64,000 bases of DNA from Chloroflexota bacterium (GCA_016215025.1 JACRMI010000151.1:1-64000), one strand, 5' to 3'. Counted from the stretch's first letter, positions 50,613 through 59,758 are shown. Notes: generated by a model from the sequence alone, not told the origin. Numbers and translations are program-made.

Positions 50613-51343
50613 TGGCCCTTTAGGGCTATTAGCGCCGCGTGATCTTCTTTCGAAATTTCGGCTTGCAATGCTTCGAGCGCAACGCGTGCGGCTTCTTGTT
50701 CTGCCGTTTGCTTGTTGCGTCCTATGCCTTGTCCGTACACCTTGTCTTTAATGATGACTTGAATCGTGAATTCTTTGGCGTGGTCCGGTCCGCGCGTTTC
50801 GACGAGGCGATATTGCGGTGTAACTTGGAGCTTGCCTTGACTCAATTCCTGCAACATGCTCTTGGCATCGCGGTCGAGGCGCTGATGATGCACACGTTCG
50901 GCTTCGTTGGTTAACAAACGCAGGATCAATCCGCGCGCCGCTTCAAGCCCCTGATCGAGATACAGCGCGCCGATGAGGGCCTCAAACGCACCGGCGAGTA
51001 GTGGCGCACGCTCGCGTCCGCGCGCCGATTCTTCGCCGTGAGACATCAAAAGATACTGCGGCAAGCCAATGTCGGAACTAAAGCGCGCGAGCGTTTCACC
51101 TTTGACGAGCGCAGCGCGCAGCGAGGTCAAGTCGCCTTCGCTCATTTCGGGATAACGCTGATACAAAAATTCCGCCGCGACAAAGTCGAGAATCGCGTCG
51201 CCGAGAAATTCCAGGCGCTCGTTATCGAGATAAGGCAGACTGGGATTTTCGTTAAGGTATGAGCGATGCGTGAGCGCGCGCGTGAGCAACGATTTGTCGC
51301 GAAAAACAATTCCCAGGGAGTTTTCGAATTGTTCTAATTCCAT
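50603..51343 (-). CDS. rnc: Ribonuclease III
   Basis: 246-aa double-strand-specific endoribonuclease for rRNA and mRNA processing. The signature is NERLEFLGDAILDFVAAEF, the second acidic cluster FEALIGALYLDQG, and a C-terminal dsRNA-binding domain ends in GQGIGRNKQTAEQEAARVAL. ATG 51343 (MELEQFENSLG) is chosen; the extra upstream frame is repeat-like text (about 51345-51426). It has no Shine-Dalgarno site. Confidence 0.95.
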   Translation of the reverse strand: MELEQFENSLGIVFRDKSLLTRALTHRSYLNENPSLPYLDNERLEFLGDAILDFVAAEFLYQRYPEMSEGDLTSLRAALVKGETLARFSSDIGLPQYLLMSHGEESARGRERAPLLAGAFEALIGALYLDQGLEAARGLILRLLTNEAERVHHQRLDRDAKSMLQELSQGKLQVTPQYRLVETRGPDHAKEFTIQVIIKDKVYGQGIGRNKQTAEQEAARVALEALQAEISKEDHAALIALKGQVE

Positions 51344-51344
51344 A

Positions 51345-51426
51345 ATTGACAATGAGACCAGGGGACAAGGAGACACGGTGAAGGATACCTACCTGGTCAC
51401 CATGTCTTTCTTTCTCTTTGTCTACA
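51345..51426. repeat. GACAAGGAGAC low-complexity segment
   Basis: Reiterated purine-rich words (GAGACCAGGGGACAAGGAGA) on + between fabF and rnc. No gene is seen. Confidence 0.45.
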
Positions 51427-52689
51427 TTAACCCTCATATTTCTTGAAAATGATGATCGCGTTGTGGCCGCCAAAACCAAACGAATTCGACATGGCGACGC
51501 GCACATTTTGTTGGCGTGGCTTGTTCGGCACATAATCCAGATCGCAAGCGGGATCAGGAAAATCGTAGTTGATCGTCGGATGAATCCAGCCCGTTTCGAT
51601 TGTCTTGACCGCGGCAATCGCTTCGACCGCGCCCGCTGCGCCGAGCAAGTGACCGATCATCGATTTGGTGGAGCTGATCGCAAGCTTGTACGCATGATCC
51701 CCGAACACGGTTTTGATCGCCGCCGTCTCTGCTGCATCGTTCAGTTGCGTCGAGGTGCCGTGTGCGTTGATATAATCGACAGCTTCTGGTTTCAATTCGG
51801 CTTTTTGCAACGCGCGTCGCATCGCTTTGACTGCGCCTGCGCCACCTTCGACCGGTGCGCTGATGTGGTATGCGTCATCGGTTGCGCCGTAGCCGACGAC
51901 CTCTGCCAAAATATTCGCACCATGTGATTTTGCAAATTCGAGTTCTTCGAAAACCAAAATGCCACAACCTTCGCCGAAAACAAACCCATCACGTTTGGCA
52001 TCAAAGGGACGCGATCCGGCTTCGGGACTGTCGTTATGAGTCGTGGTCATTGCCTGCGTGCGATGAAATGCCGCGACGCCAAATTGGGTGATGTTTGCAT
52101 CGCTGCCGCCCGTAATCATCGCGCGCGCGTCGCCACGCCGAATGATTTCGAACGCTTCGCCGACGGCGTGAGTACCGGTCGCGCACGCAGATGCCACTGA
52201 AAAATTGGGACCGCGTGCACCAAACGTAATGGCGACGTGACCGGGCGCCATGTTGGGAATCATGTACGGACCGGTAAACGGACTGACACGCATTGGACCT
52301 TTGTCAAAAAGCGTGCGGAAACTTTCTTCCATCGTGTGCAAGCCGCCGATACCAGAGCCAATCACCGAACCAATATCGTCCGCATTCGATTCATCGATTT
52401 TCAAATTGGCTTGCTTGAGTGCCTGAGAAGTTGCGGCAAGCGTGTATTGAATGAAGAGGTCGATCCGCCGTGCTTCTTTCTTGTCAATGTACTCGGCATA
52501 GTCTTCGACTTTGAATTCGCTGACCTCCGCCGCGATCTGCACCGCGAAATTCGTTGGATCGAATCGCGTGATGCGTCGAATTGCTGATCGGCCTTCCAGT
52601 AAACATTCCCAGTATTTTTCGACATTGGTGCCAAGCGGCGTAATTGCGCCCATCCCTGTGACGACTACGCGTGGTTTGTTGTCCGACAT
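51427..52689 (-). CDS. fabF: 3-oxoacyl-[acyl-carrier-protein] synthase II
   Basis: 420-aa condensing enzyme of fatty-acid elongation. The Cys-His-His triad is in [28 protein letters not shown] and [16 protein letters not shown]; the C-terminal [10 protein letters not shown] is typical. GGAGG precedes the ATG. It sits 19 nt after selD and before rnc, probably one operon. Confidence 0.96.
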   Translation of the reverse strand: MSDNKPRVVVTGMGAITPLGTNVEKYWECLLEGRSAIRRITRFDPTNFAVQIAAEVSEFKVEDYAEYIDKKEARRIDLFIQYTLAATSQALKQANLKIDESNADDIGSVIGSGIGGLHTMEESFRTLFDKGPMRVSPFTGPYMIPNMAPGHVAITFGARGPNFSVASACATGTHAVGEAFEIIRRGDARAMITGGSDANITQFGVAAFHRTQAMTTTHNDSPEAGSRPFDAKRDGFVFGEGCGILVFEELEFAKSHGANILAEVVGYGATDDAYHISAPVEGGAGAVKAMRRALQKAELKPEAVDYINAHGTSTQLNDAAETAAIKTVFGDHAYKLAISSTKSMIGHLLGAAGAVEAIAAVKTIETGWIHPTINYDFPDPACDLDYVPNKPRQQNVRVAMSNSFGFGGHNAIIIFKKYEG

Positions 52690-52708
52690 TGGATTTCCTC
52701 CATCAGGT

Positions 52709-53770
52709 TTAGATGACTAGCAGCGTCTTATTCGTTATTTTGGCGATGGCTTCGCCAATAACCCAGTGGGCTGTTTTGCGTGAATCGAGTTCGCGAATCA
52801 GTTCATCGACGCGTGTTTCTGGCACGACGATGAGCAATCCGCCCGAGGTTTGTGGATCGAAAAAGATTTCGTAGAGATTATCGTCGACGGCGCGCACAAA
52901 TTCGCACTTGGACTCGAGATACAATTTGTTGCGACCTGCGCCGCCTGGGATTTGTTTTTGATGCGCGTACCCGAGTGCGCCATCGAGCATAGGCAATGCA
53001 CTCGCGCGGAATTGGAGCGCGACGCCGGATGCTTCCGCGATTTCATTCGCGTGCCCAAGCAAACCATAACCCGTGATGTCAGTTGCGCATTGGACGCCAA
53101 TTTTTTGCAGCGCTTGCGCGCCGCCGCGATTCAAGCGCGTCATCCAATCGATGGCGTTTTGCAGATGCTCATCGGATGCGACGCCGTTTTTGCCAGCCGT
53201 CGTAATCAAACCACTGCCCAGCGGTTTGGTCAACACCAACACATCGCCAACCTTCGCGCCGCCTTTGGTCGCGATGTGATCGGGATGCACGATACCGGTG
53301 ACCGACAAGCCGTACTTGGGTTCTTTATCCGTGACTGTGTGTCCACCTGCAATTGCCGCGCCCGCTTCGGCGACCTTGTCCGCGCCGCCGCGAAAAATTT
53401 CGGTGAGCAGTTCCAATGGCAAGTCGTCGCGCCAGGCGGCAATGTTGAGCGCGAGCAAGACTTGTCCGCCCATCGCGTAAACATCGCTCATCGCATTCGC
53501 CGCTGTGATCGCGCCAAATGCGTACGCGTCATCGACGACGGGTGGAAAGAAATCCATGGTCTGAATGATCGCCGTCGTATCGTTGATGCGATAAACCGCC
53601 GCGTCGTCCGGATCACCCAAGCCGACGAGTAAGTTGGGATAGTCTTGAGCTTGGAATCGATTGCTGAGTGGGCGCAAAACTTGCGCCAGTTCGGCCGCGC
53701 CGATCTTGGATGCTCAACCTGCGCACGCAGCGTATGAAGTTAGTCGAATTTTTTTTGCTTCAGTCATCAT
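52709..53770 (-). CDS. selD: Selenide, water dikinase, predicted selenoprotein (in-frame TGA)
   Basis: Makes selenophosphate from selenide and ATP for selenocysteine and selenouridine. 353 aa including one selenocysteine (U). From ATG 53770 (or 53767) the frame reads [20 protein letters not shown], then [15 protein letters not shown]. The TGA at 53716-53714 is exactly where the catalytic Cys/Sec of SelD lies (G-C/U-x-x-K-x-G). Downstream the domain is complete: [11 protein letters not shown], the metal/ATP region [27 protein letters not shown], and [10 protein letters not shown]. Conventional gene calling starts at TTG 53677 and loses the active site. Homology continues on both sides of the TGA with no frame change. 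A hairpin follows it. fabF follows after 19 nt. No strong Shine-Dalgarno site is seen. Confidence 0.9.
53671..53713 (-). promoter_or_regulatory. Candidate bacterial SECIS hairpin in selD
   Basis: After the UGA, 26 nt lead to a 7-bp perfect stem GGCGCAA/TTGCGCC (53687-53681, 53677-53671) with loop GUU; the loop G is 33 nt from the UGA, within the usual range. A smaller CGGC/GCCG stem lies closer. It is inside the coding region, as bacterial SECIS elements are. Confidence 0.6.
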
Positions 53771-53817
53771 TTAAGGTGGCAGCATCACGTCGCTGTGACA
53801 CTGCCTGGCTATGTTTT

Positions 53818-53866
53818 AGAAACCCGTTCTCTTGATTTGTGTTTGGGAGGAAGAAAATGGGTTTCT
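53818..53866 (-). repeat. AGAAACCCGTTCTCTT hairpin repeat
   Basis: 16-bp arms (53818-53833, 53851-53866) with two mismatches, same family as 21871 and 25630. It lies between the small secreted gene and selD and may terminate the former. Confidence 0.7.
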
Positions 53867-53879
53867 CGTTATTGATTGG

Positions 53880-54194
53880 CTAGTACCCGGCGTTTGCAGA
53901 ACTATCCTTGTCGCAGAAATGACCTCCTTGCTTGGTGGTACTGACCAGATCCGCGTCGGACGCGGCATCGAGCAAAGTCATTCCGTCCATCGCCGCAGTG
54001 TTATCCTGGGATGGTTGAGCGATGGTGTCGGAGGCGACGTCGACGGAAGTCGTTTCGCCCTGGGCTGGCTGGACAACTGCATTGACGGGTGCGACGGTAG
54101 GAACAACGGACGGCATATACGCGAATGCAAGCAGCGCAAGCACTCCAAGCAATCCCGCTATGCCGATAGCGAGCACGAACATTTTACTTCTCAC
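53880..54194 (-). CDS. Small single-span exported protein, unknown
   Basis: 104 aa, no family recognised. A strong N-terminal membrane segment (MFVLAIGIAGLLGVLALLAF) is followed by a polar, Ala/Val/Thr-rich extracytoplasmic part with one Cys (GGHFCDKDS). The GTG start at 54194 has AAGGAG eight bases upstream. Confidence 0.55.
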   Translation of the reverse strand: MRSKMFVLAIGIAGLLGVLALLAFAYMPSVVPTVAPVNAVVQPAQGETTSVDVASDTIAQPSQDNTAAMDGMTLLDAASDADLVSTTKQGGHFCDKDSSANAGY

Positions 54195-54378
54195 CGTTCT
54201 ATCTCCTTGAGCTAAGACGTTACAGGTAACGTCTCTACTCGGAATCGAGGGACAAGCCGCGCGACCTATTTTTACGCCCGATCACGCAAAGGGCGTCGAG
54301 GTCAGCCAATCATTTTCTTGGCATCGCGTCTCTCATAAGAACACTGAGAGGGTCTTGTCGTTGCGCGTTGTTTCGGCG
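54195..54378. other. Intergenic region with GACGTTAC palindrome
   Basis: Contains the inverted repeat AGACGTTAC/GTAACGTCT (54215-54234), of the type GTAGAGACGTTAC that resembles the hairpin at 57581. It lies in the leader of the small exported protein. No gene is seen. Confidence 0.55.
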
Positions 54379-55587
54379 TCAGCGAGCCGTTTGCGTTTCG
54401 AGTTTGCGTTGATTCAACCACAGCGGCACGACGAGGGCAAGTGTCGCCGATAAATGCAGGTCGGCAAGAGCAAGCCAATATCCATTCTTAAAGTCGGTCA
54501 GATAGAATTTCATCAGATCGGGATTATTCTGTTGCAACCATAGAATCCCTAACGACAAGCTTGCGAAAACGCCGATGCCCCAAGTCCAAAAACTGAATTG
54601 ATGAACCATTACGCTAAGGTGTTCACCGTTTTCTCGAAACCAATAGAGCGCGAGTGGGATCACCCAAGGAAACATCAAGAACGCGATTCTGATTTCACGC
54701 GCGCGGGCAAGTGCCAACTGAGTTCCTAGCACCAGAATGAAAATAATCAATGCGGTTGACGTGAGCACCTGCCAAGGATAATCTATGTGGGTGTGATTGC
54801 GTCGCTTGTTTATTAATTCTACGAAAAATGGAATCCAAAGGATTCCGAACACACAAAAGAGAAAGGCGCTGGTTTGCCAAGGCGTCTTAAAGTTGTAGAT
54901 CGAGCCTTCGAAAGGATCATAGGTGGCAAAACCCATCAATCCGCGGATGCCGATAACGGCAAGCATAGGTGGCGTGCAGACCAAAATCCTTTTTCGCCAC
55001 GAATCATTTGCCGTGAGCAAATACGCCAGCGGAACAATGAGAGTCGTCTCACGCGTCAGTGCGGCAAGGGTTGAAATGATGCAGACCCATGTGCTCTTTC
55101 TCTTGAAAACGCTGAAAAGCCCGAGCAAGACTAGAAAATATGCTAGCGGGTCCTCGCGGGTATAGACCGGATACTTGTAAGCTAGTGTCACCGGTGGCGA
55201 TGCGAGAAACAGCAATCCTCCGACGAAAGCAAGCGTATGGGTAAAGTTCAACTCGTGCAAATAAAAATAGAACGTGATAAGAGCACAAGCAAAAAAAATA
55301 AAGCTCCAAGAGACAAAGACTAGATAGAATGCACGCGCGTCATTAGACGAGAAAAATGTGGTGTAGCTTGCCTGCACAATCCAATAGAATAACACGCGGT
55401 AGCGGGTTGGCACCCAGCTTTGCATTGACCAAGTTTGCGGTGATTCCGGCGGCGAGACCAAATCGATGGCTAGATTCTGCGGACTCGTTATTGTCCCGCC
55501 CGCGACCCAGTTCAATCCAAACACGACGGCGAGCAGAGCGATCAGAATTGCAAGATAGACCACATCGGTTTTGTGAATGGGCATCAT
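54379..55587 (-). CDS. Polytopic membrane protein, possibly GT-C glycosyltransferase-like
   Basis: About 402 aa with 10-12 membrane helices. An early acidic loop (SPPESPQTWSMQSW) and the luminal-type motif YTREDPLAYFLVLLGLFSVF with TRETTLIVPLAYLL suggest a GT-C fold protein, which would use a lipid-linked sugar, but no definite family is recognised. It begins right after the moaC stop; ATG 55587 is preferred to the TTG at 55596. Confidence 0.55.
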   Translation of the reverse strand: MMPIHKTDVVYLAILIALLAVVFGLNWVAGGTITSPQNLAIDLVSPPESPQTWSMQSWVPTRYRVLFYWIVQASYTTFFSSNDARAFYLVFVSWSFIFFACALITFYFYLHELNFTHTLAFVGGLLFLASPPVTLAYKYPVYTREDPLAYFLVLLGLFSVFKRKSTWVCIISTLAALTRETTLIVPLAYLLTANDSWRKRILVCTPPMLAVIGIRGLMGFATYDPFEGSIYNFKTPWQTSAFLFCVFGILWIPFFVELINKRRNHTHIDYPWQVLTSTALIIFILVLGTQLALARAREIRIAFLMFPWVIPLALYWFRENGEHLSVMVHQFSFWTWGIGVFASLSLGILWLQQNNPDLMKFYLTDFKNGYWLALADLHLSATLALVVPLWLNQRKLETQTAR

Positions 55588-55596
55588 GGAGTGCAA

Positions 55597-56085
55597 CTAT
55601 TCCAGTCGAATTTCCCCGCTCTTGCCGCCGCGCTTGAGCACCAAGCGCACGTTGTTCATGTGCATCGCTCGATCGACAGCTTTTGCCATGTCGTAGATCG
55701 TGAGTGCCGCCGTGCTTACGGCGACCAACGCTTCCATCTCCACGCCGGTCTTGCCTACATTCTTTGCCGTGCCGGTAATGCCGATACGCGCAGGCGTCTG
55801 ATCGGTACCTTCTTCAAGAATCTCAAAATCGACGGCGACATCCGTGAGGAGAAGCGGATGGCACATGGGAATTAACTCGTGTGTGCGTTTGGCTGCTAGA
55901 ATGCCTGCGACGCGCGCCACCGAAAACACTTCGCCTTTTTCGATCTTGCCCGCGCGAATCAACGCCAAGGTCGAGGCTTGCAATAGCACCTCGCCTTTGG
56001 CAATCGCGACGCGTTCCGTATCGGCTTTCGCGCTCACGTCCACCATTTGCGCGCGCCCTTGTTCATCCAAGTGTGAGAGAGTCAT
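55597..56085 (-). CDS. moaC: Cyclic pyranopterin monophosphate synthase MoaC
   Basis: 162 aa. Second step of molybdenum-cofactor synthesis, making cPMP from the MoaA product. Features: MVDVSAKADTERVAIAKGEV, AKRTHELIPMCHPLLLTDV, and NVGKTGVEMEALVAVSTAALT with the catalytic Lys/Asp region, ending KRGGKSGEI. The start is decided by the promoter: the earlier ATG (56100) lies inside the -10 box, so ATG 56085 is used, leaving a leader of only a few bases. The membrane gene 54379-55587 follows. moaA is not in the window. Confidence 0.94.
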   Translation of the reverse strand: MTLSHLDEQGRAQMVDVSAKADTERVAIAKGEVLLQASTLALIRAGKIEKGEVFSVARVAGILAAKRTHELIPMCHPLLLTDVAVDFEILEEGTDQTPARIGITGTAKNVGKTGVEMEALVAVSTAALTIYDMAKAVDRAMHMNNVRLVLKRGGKSGEIRLE

Positions 56086-56098
56086 AATCGTACTGTGC

Positions 56099-56127
56099 AT
56101 TATACTCGACTCTTTCTTGGAATTCAA
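56099..56127 (-). promoter_or_regulatory. Promoter of moaC
   Basis: Minus strand: -35 TTGAAT (56127-56122), 17-nt spacer, -10 TATAAT (56104-56099). The ATG at 56085 is 13 nt past the -10 box. Confidence 0.75.
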
Positions 56128-56148
56128 ATAAGTTTCGGCGATAAAAAA

Positions 56149-56190
56149 AGTGCGACGCATCCTTAAATTACGCTTCGGATGCGTCGCACT
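56149..56190 (-). terminator. Hairpin repeat, GTGCGACGCA family, copy D
   Basis: Perfect 14-bp arms AGTGCGACGCATCC (56149-56162) and 56177-56190, then a run of T on the minus strand. It ends the S41 protease gene. Confidence 0.8.
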
Positions 56191-56201
56191 GTCATTTTGA
56201 T

Positions 56202-57554
56202 TTAGATGAATGCGAATTGTTCCATCCAGCTAAGCTCTAATGCGATGAATTGTGTGTCGGAAATTGCGTTGACTGTCGCTACATCGGTCGGTGCAATCAA
56301 GTGATTTTTCGCCGTTCGATTTAGCATATTGATAGCTTTAAGCAATTGGGCATCCGGACTGGCTTGGAGTTGCTCGGCGGTTAGCGTTCGTTCGGATTCC
56401 GGTGTCAGAATGTTTGTATCCGGAGACAGCGTAACAACTTGATCGGGGGTGATACCTTTATGCCAGATGACGCGCCCATTCGGCGTGAGCCATTGTTCGA
56501 CGGCAAGCATCAGGGCAGAACCATCCGACAACGCGAACTGATTCAACACTGTGCCTGTGCCAAACGTTGTCTCGCCGACGAGTGCGCCGCGTTGAGCATC
56601 TTGAATCGCTCCCGCGACAATTTCGGATGCGCTCGCGCTGCCTTTGTTTACCAAGACAACCATCGGCATCTGGGTTGCCACGCCGCCGGGGCGGACGGCA
56701 ATGTGTGCCACGCGTCCTTGGGCATTCTGTTCCAGTAGCACATCGCCCGTCCCAAGAAATTGACTGGCGGTATTGATCGCTTCGTTCAGCAATCCACCGG
56801 GATTATTTCGCAAATCCAGAATAACACTCGTGATGCCTTGTTGTTGCATGTCGCTTAACGCTCGTGACAATTGCCGACTAACGCCTTGACTGAAACCTGC
56901 CAAGCGTAAATGAGCGATGGAGGTGCCGGGCAATTTCTGCCAGGTCACATTATTGATGACGATGCGCGCGCGTACGATCGTCACATCAAACGTTTTGTTG
57001 GTCGATGGGTTGAAAATTGTCAAGGTGACGGATGTGCCCGCTGGTCCTAAAACCTTCCCAACGACCTGATCGGCCGGCAAGCCGCTGATTTTATTACCAT
57101 CGACTTTAAGGATGACATCGCCCGCATGTAAACCGGCGCGCTGCGCGGGTGAATCATCGAATGGCGCGACGATGACGATTTGTCCATTTTGGCTTTCGAT
57201 TTGTGCACCAATGCCTTCAAACTGACCGCGCTGATAATTCTGGGCCGATTTGACCATCTGCGGTGTCAGAAATGTCGAATGCCCGGTATCGCCTAGCGCA
57301 TTGACCATGCCGCTAAGCGCGCCATAAGTTAGCGATTCGGTTTGCATAGCCGACGGATCGACATAGTTTTTCTGAATCTTGTCCCAGGCTTCGTTAATCA
57401 ATTGAATGTTGGGACCCACAGAAGACGTGGAGCTTGTATCGGCATGAGTCGGCGCGGCTTGACGATCTAATACGATTCCGGTGCTGATGCCAAGTAGCAA
57501 TACCAAAATAACCAGACCTTGTCTGGCAACTTGCTTGAATCTATTTCGATTCAT
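56202..57554 (-). CDS. S41 family C-terminal-processing-like peptidase
   Basis: 450 aa. An N-terminal signal/anchor (GLVILVLLLGISTGIVL), a helical S41 N-terminal domain, a PDZ domain (about 95-190, FEGIGAQIESQNGQ) and the peptidase domain with the nucleophile Ser in NKGSASASEIVAGA near residue 305. Where CtpA/Prc enzymes carry the catalytic Lys (FGKG) this protein reads TTFGTGTVLNQF, so the Lys is replaced by Thr; the base may come from elsewhere, or activity may be altered. It probably acts outside the membrane. It follows the HtrA-type gene. Confidence 0.88.
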   Translation of the reverse strand: MNRNRFKQVARQGLVILVLLLGISTGIVLDRQAAPTHADTSSTSSVGPNIQLINEAWDKIQKNYVDPSAMQTESLTYGALSGMVNALGDTGHSTFLTPQMVKSAQNYQRGQFEGIGAQIESQNGQIVIVAPFDDSPAQRAGLHAGDVILKVDGNKISGLPADQVVGKVLGPAGTSVTLTIFNPSTNKTFDVTIVRARIVINNVTWQKLPGTSIAHLRLAGFSQGVSRQLSRALSDMQQQGITSVILDLRNNPGGLLNEAINTASQFLGTGDVLLEQNAQGRVAHIAVRPGGVATQMPMVVLVNKGSASASEIVAGAIQDAQRGALVGETTFGTGTVLNQFALSDGSALMLAVEQWLTPNGRVIWHKGITPDQVVTLSPDTNILTPESERTLTAEQLQASPDAQLLKAINMLNRTAKNHLIAPTDVATVNAISDTQFIALELSWMEQFAFI

Positions 57555-57580
57555 TCCATTCTTCCTTCAATAATAAACCG

Positions 57581-57610
57581 AGTAGGGACGTTCAATCGAA
57601 CGTCCCTACT
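57581..57610 (-). repeat. AGTAGGGACGTTC hairpin between two protease genes
   Basis: Perfect 13-bp arms (57581-57593, 57598-57610). It is a terminator or processing hairpin after the HtrA gene; similar wording occurs at 54215. Confidence 0.7.
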
Positions 57611-57618
57611 TGCAATGT

Positions 57619-58848
57619 TTATTGGCCTGTGGAGTTGGGTCGAGCAGCGAGAGTGACTTGGAGTTGTTGTTCTTTGCTATCGCGCAGGATGGTCAACGTA
57701 ACTGTTTGATTGACGGTGGTTGAACCAGCAAGATAGGTCACAATATCATCGAAACTCTTGACGGGCTTGCCATCGATTGCGGTGACGACATCGCCACCGA
57801 TCTGCGCTTGCAAACCGTTGATGGTGGTTTGTTGGCTGCTGCCACGTAAGCCAGCTTTGGCGGCAGGACCATTGGGTATCACGGTGACGACGAGCGCGCC
57901 GCGTTGATTGGGTTTGAGTCCCATTGCTTGTGCCAAGTTTGCACCCACCGTTGTACCGCTAATGCCAATATAGGGATGGCTATAGCGACCGTTGGTGATC
58001 AGCGCTGGCACTACTTTTTGCACAATCGTTGAGGGAATGGCAAAGCCAATACCTGCCGAAACACCGGAGGGTGATTCAATGGCGGATGTTACGCCGATGA
58101 GTTTTCCCTCGGAGTTGAGCAACACGCCACCGGAGTTACCGGGATTGATTGGCGTATCGGTTTGGATCACATCGGGAATGGAATAGGATGGACCTTGTGT
58201 AAATCCGTTGACACTACTTGAGCTATTAGCGACGGGAAGCGAACGACCAAGCGCACTGATGATACCGGTCGTCATCGTATTTTGTTCGCCATAAGGATTG
58301 CCAATGGCGATGGCAAATTGTCCAACCTTGACTTGCGTCGAATCGGCAATCTGCACGGGTTTCAACTGATTGGCGGGAACACTGACCGAAATGACGGCGA
58401 GATCACTATCCGGATCGGAGGCAACAATTTTGGCGGCAGCGCTGCTGCCATCCGAGAAGGTGACTTGGATTTGAGTCGCACCGTCGACCACATGGTTATT
58501 GGTGACGATGTGACCGGATGTATCCCAGACAAACCCAGAGCCAAGTGCCGTAGCTTGCCCTGGTCCGAAATTCGGATGATTTTGCGGCAAGTTGGGTGAA
58601 GCCGCTCGCGATTCAACGACGTCGATGGCGACGACGGATGGACTGACCTGACTATAGATATTAATCAACGATGATTCAAAATCGGAAACGGTTCCGAACT
58701 TGGGAGCCGCTAAAGGCGCCGGTTGGAGTCCGGCTGTTGCGGGCTGTGCCGCCGCGGAGACTTTTGACGTGCTGATAAAAGTTCCTGCATACATCGCCAC
58801 AACCAGCATGGCGGTGAGAACAATCAACAATGCGATCTTGCGTTTCAC
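57619..58848 (-). CDS. HtrA/DegP-type serine protease (S1C) with PDZ domain
   Basis: 409 aa. Membrane-anchored by KIALLIVLTAMLVVAMYAG and directed outward. The triad is His in TNNHVVDGA near residue 117, Asp in DPDSDLAVI and Ser in NPGNSGGVLL near 237; one PDZ domain occupies about 300-400. It should degrade or chaperone misfolded envelope proteins. The GTG at 58848 is chosen because AAGGAGG lies just upstream; the earlier start adds 12 residues without one. Tandem with the S41 protease. Confidence 0.93.
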   Translation of the reverse strand: MKRKIALLIVLTAMLVVAMYAGTFISTSKVSAAAQPATAGLQPAPLAAPKFGTVSDFESSLINIYSQVSPSVVAIDVVESRAASPNLPQNHPNFGPGQATALGSGFVWDTSGHIVTNNHVVDGATQIQVTFSDGSSAAAKIVASDPDSDLAVISVSVPANQLKPVQIADSTQVKVGQFAIAIGNPYGEQNTMTTGIISALGRSLPVANSSSSVNGFTQGPSYSIPDVIQTDTPINPGNSGGVLLNSEGKLIGVTSAIESPSGVSAGIGFAIPSTIVQKVVPALITNGRYSHPYIGISGTTVGANLAQAMGLKPNQRGALVVTVIPNGPAAKAGLRGSSQQTTINGLQAQIGGDVVTAIDGKPVKSFDDIVTYLAGSTTVNQTVTLTILRDSKEQQLQVTLAARPNSTGQ

Positions 58849-59150
58849 TAGGAACCTCCTTGAGGATTGAACACGGATAAACACGTTATCCGACTAGACG
58901 ATCTTCGATTGTTTCATATTCGAGTGCTCTGATTGTGAAACGGACACTTGAATTTGGAATGAGATGGGAATGAGGAGAAGCTAAATGAGTGCGTTCTTAA
59001 CGCAACTTTAACTTTATGATTATCGTCGAATAACCAAAGTCAGTATAGGTCATATGATCTGGGTAAACAATCGGTAAAACTATGACACTTGATGGTTCCT
59101 CGCAAAATTTTATATTGCCTTAAGGTTTAAGCGCGTTTGTGACTACCAGG
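58849..59150. other. Leader region of the HtrA gene
   Basis: About 300 nt, AT-rich, between divergent genes. No gene or certain promoter box pair is seen. Confidence 0.5.
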
Positions 59151-59276
59151 ATGAACAAAAAAACGATGGATCAAGTTAAACAAATGCAACCATTGATCGC
59201 GGCAGTGGTGATGACTGTCCTCCTTGGACTATGCGCCGTGAGTTCAAGCTTGAGCGGTCTTGTTCTACAAATCTAA
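59151..59276 (+). CDS. Possible 41-aa single-span membrane peptide
   Basis: ATG 59151 reads MNKKTMDQVKQMQPLIAAVV, then MTVLLGLCAVSSSLSGLVLQI and TAA. It has a basic/polar start and one hydrophobic segment; the Shine-Dalgarno-like site (CCAGG) is weak. No family is known. It lies 87 nt before the SHOCT gene. Confidence 0.35.
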   Translation: MNKKTMDQVKQMQPLIAAVVMTVLLGLCAVSSSLSGLVLQI

Positions 59277-59362
59277 CTCTCCTCTCATCCATAACTCACC
59301 TTGCGAGCTTATGCTTTCGGTATGAATGCTCCATAAATGTGCAAGATAAAGTGGAGGAGGAA

Positions 59363-59758
59363 ATGAAAACGGGTCTTCGAATCTTGGGCGTTGTATTCGC
59401 CGTGGCTGTTGTTCTTGTTTTAATTGGCGGTGCCGCAATGTTTGTCTTTTCCCAACTTGGGCCAGACAGAATCGTAATGCGGTCTGGTCGATTAGAGTTT
59501 CCGTTTATTGGTCCGCTCCTAATGATCTGGTTTATCGGCGCGCTCATGGTTATTGCGGCGATCTTGTTTATCTTGTGGTTTGTGCCCCAAGCGGAAGAAC
59601 ATGCTGGGGTAACTGAAACGCCCATTGACGCAAAACCGAATTCGCCATTACCAAGTTCAATCGCCGCAGCGCCGCGGCTCGATTTGCTCAAAGTTCGCTA
59701 CGCCAAAGGCGAAATCACGAAAGAACAATTCGACGAAATGAAACAACAAATTGCCTAG
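59363..59758 (+). CDS. Two-span membrane protein with C-terminal SHOCT domain
   Basis: 131 aa. Two membrane helices (LRILGVVFAVAVVLVLIGG and LMIWFIGALMVIAAILFILW) are followed by a linker and a SHOCT motif (LLKVRYAKGEITKEQFDEMK), a short helical domain of unknown role. ATG 59363 has GGAGGAGG directly upstream; the longer frame adds 44 unrelated residues. Confidence 0.75.
   Translation: MKTGLRILGVVFAVAVVLVLIGGAAMFVFSQLGPDRIVMRSGRLEFPFIGPLLMIWFIGALMVIAAILFILWFVPQAEEHAGVTETPIDAKPNSPLPSSIAAAPRLDLLKVRYAKGEITKEQFDEMKQQIA

Noticed and set aside
52709-53677. selD starting at TTG 53677
   Set aside because: This start removes the glycine/Sec loop essential for SelD, while the frame upstream of the TGA is homologous to SelD.
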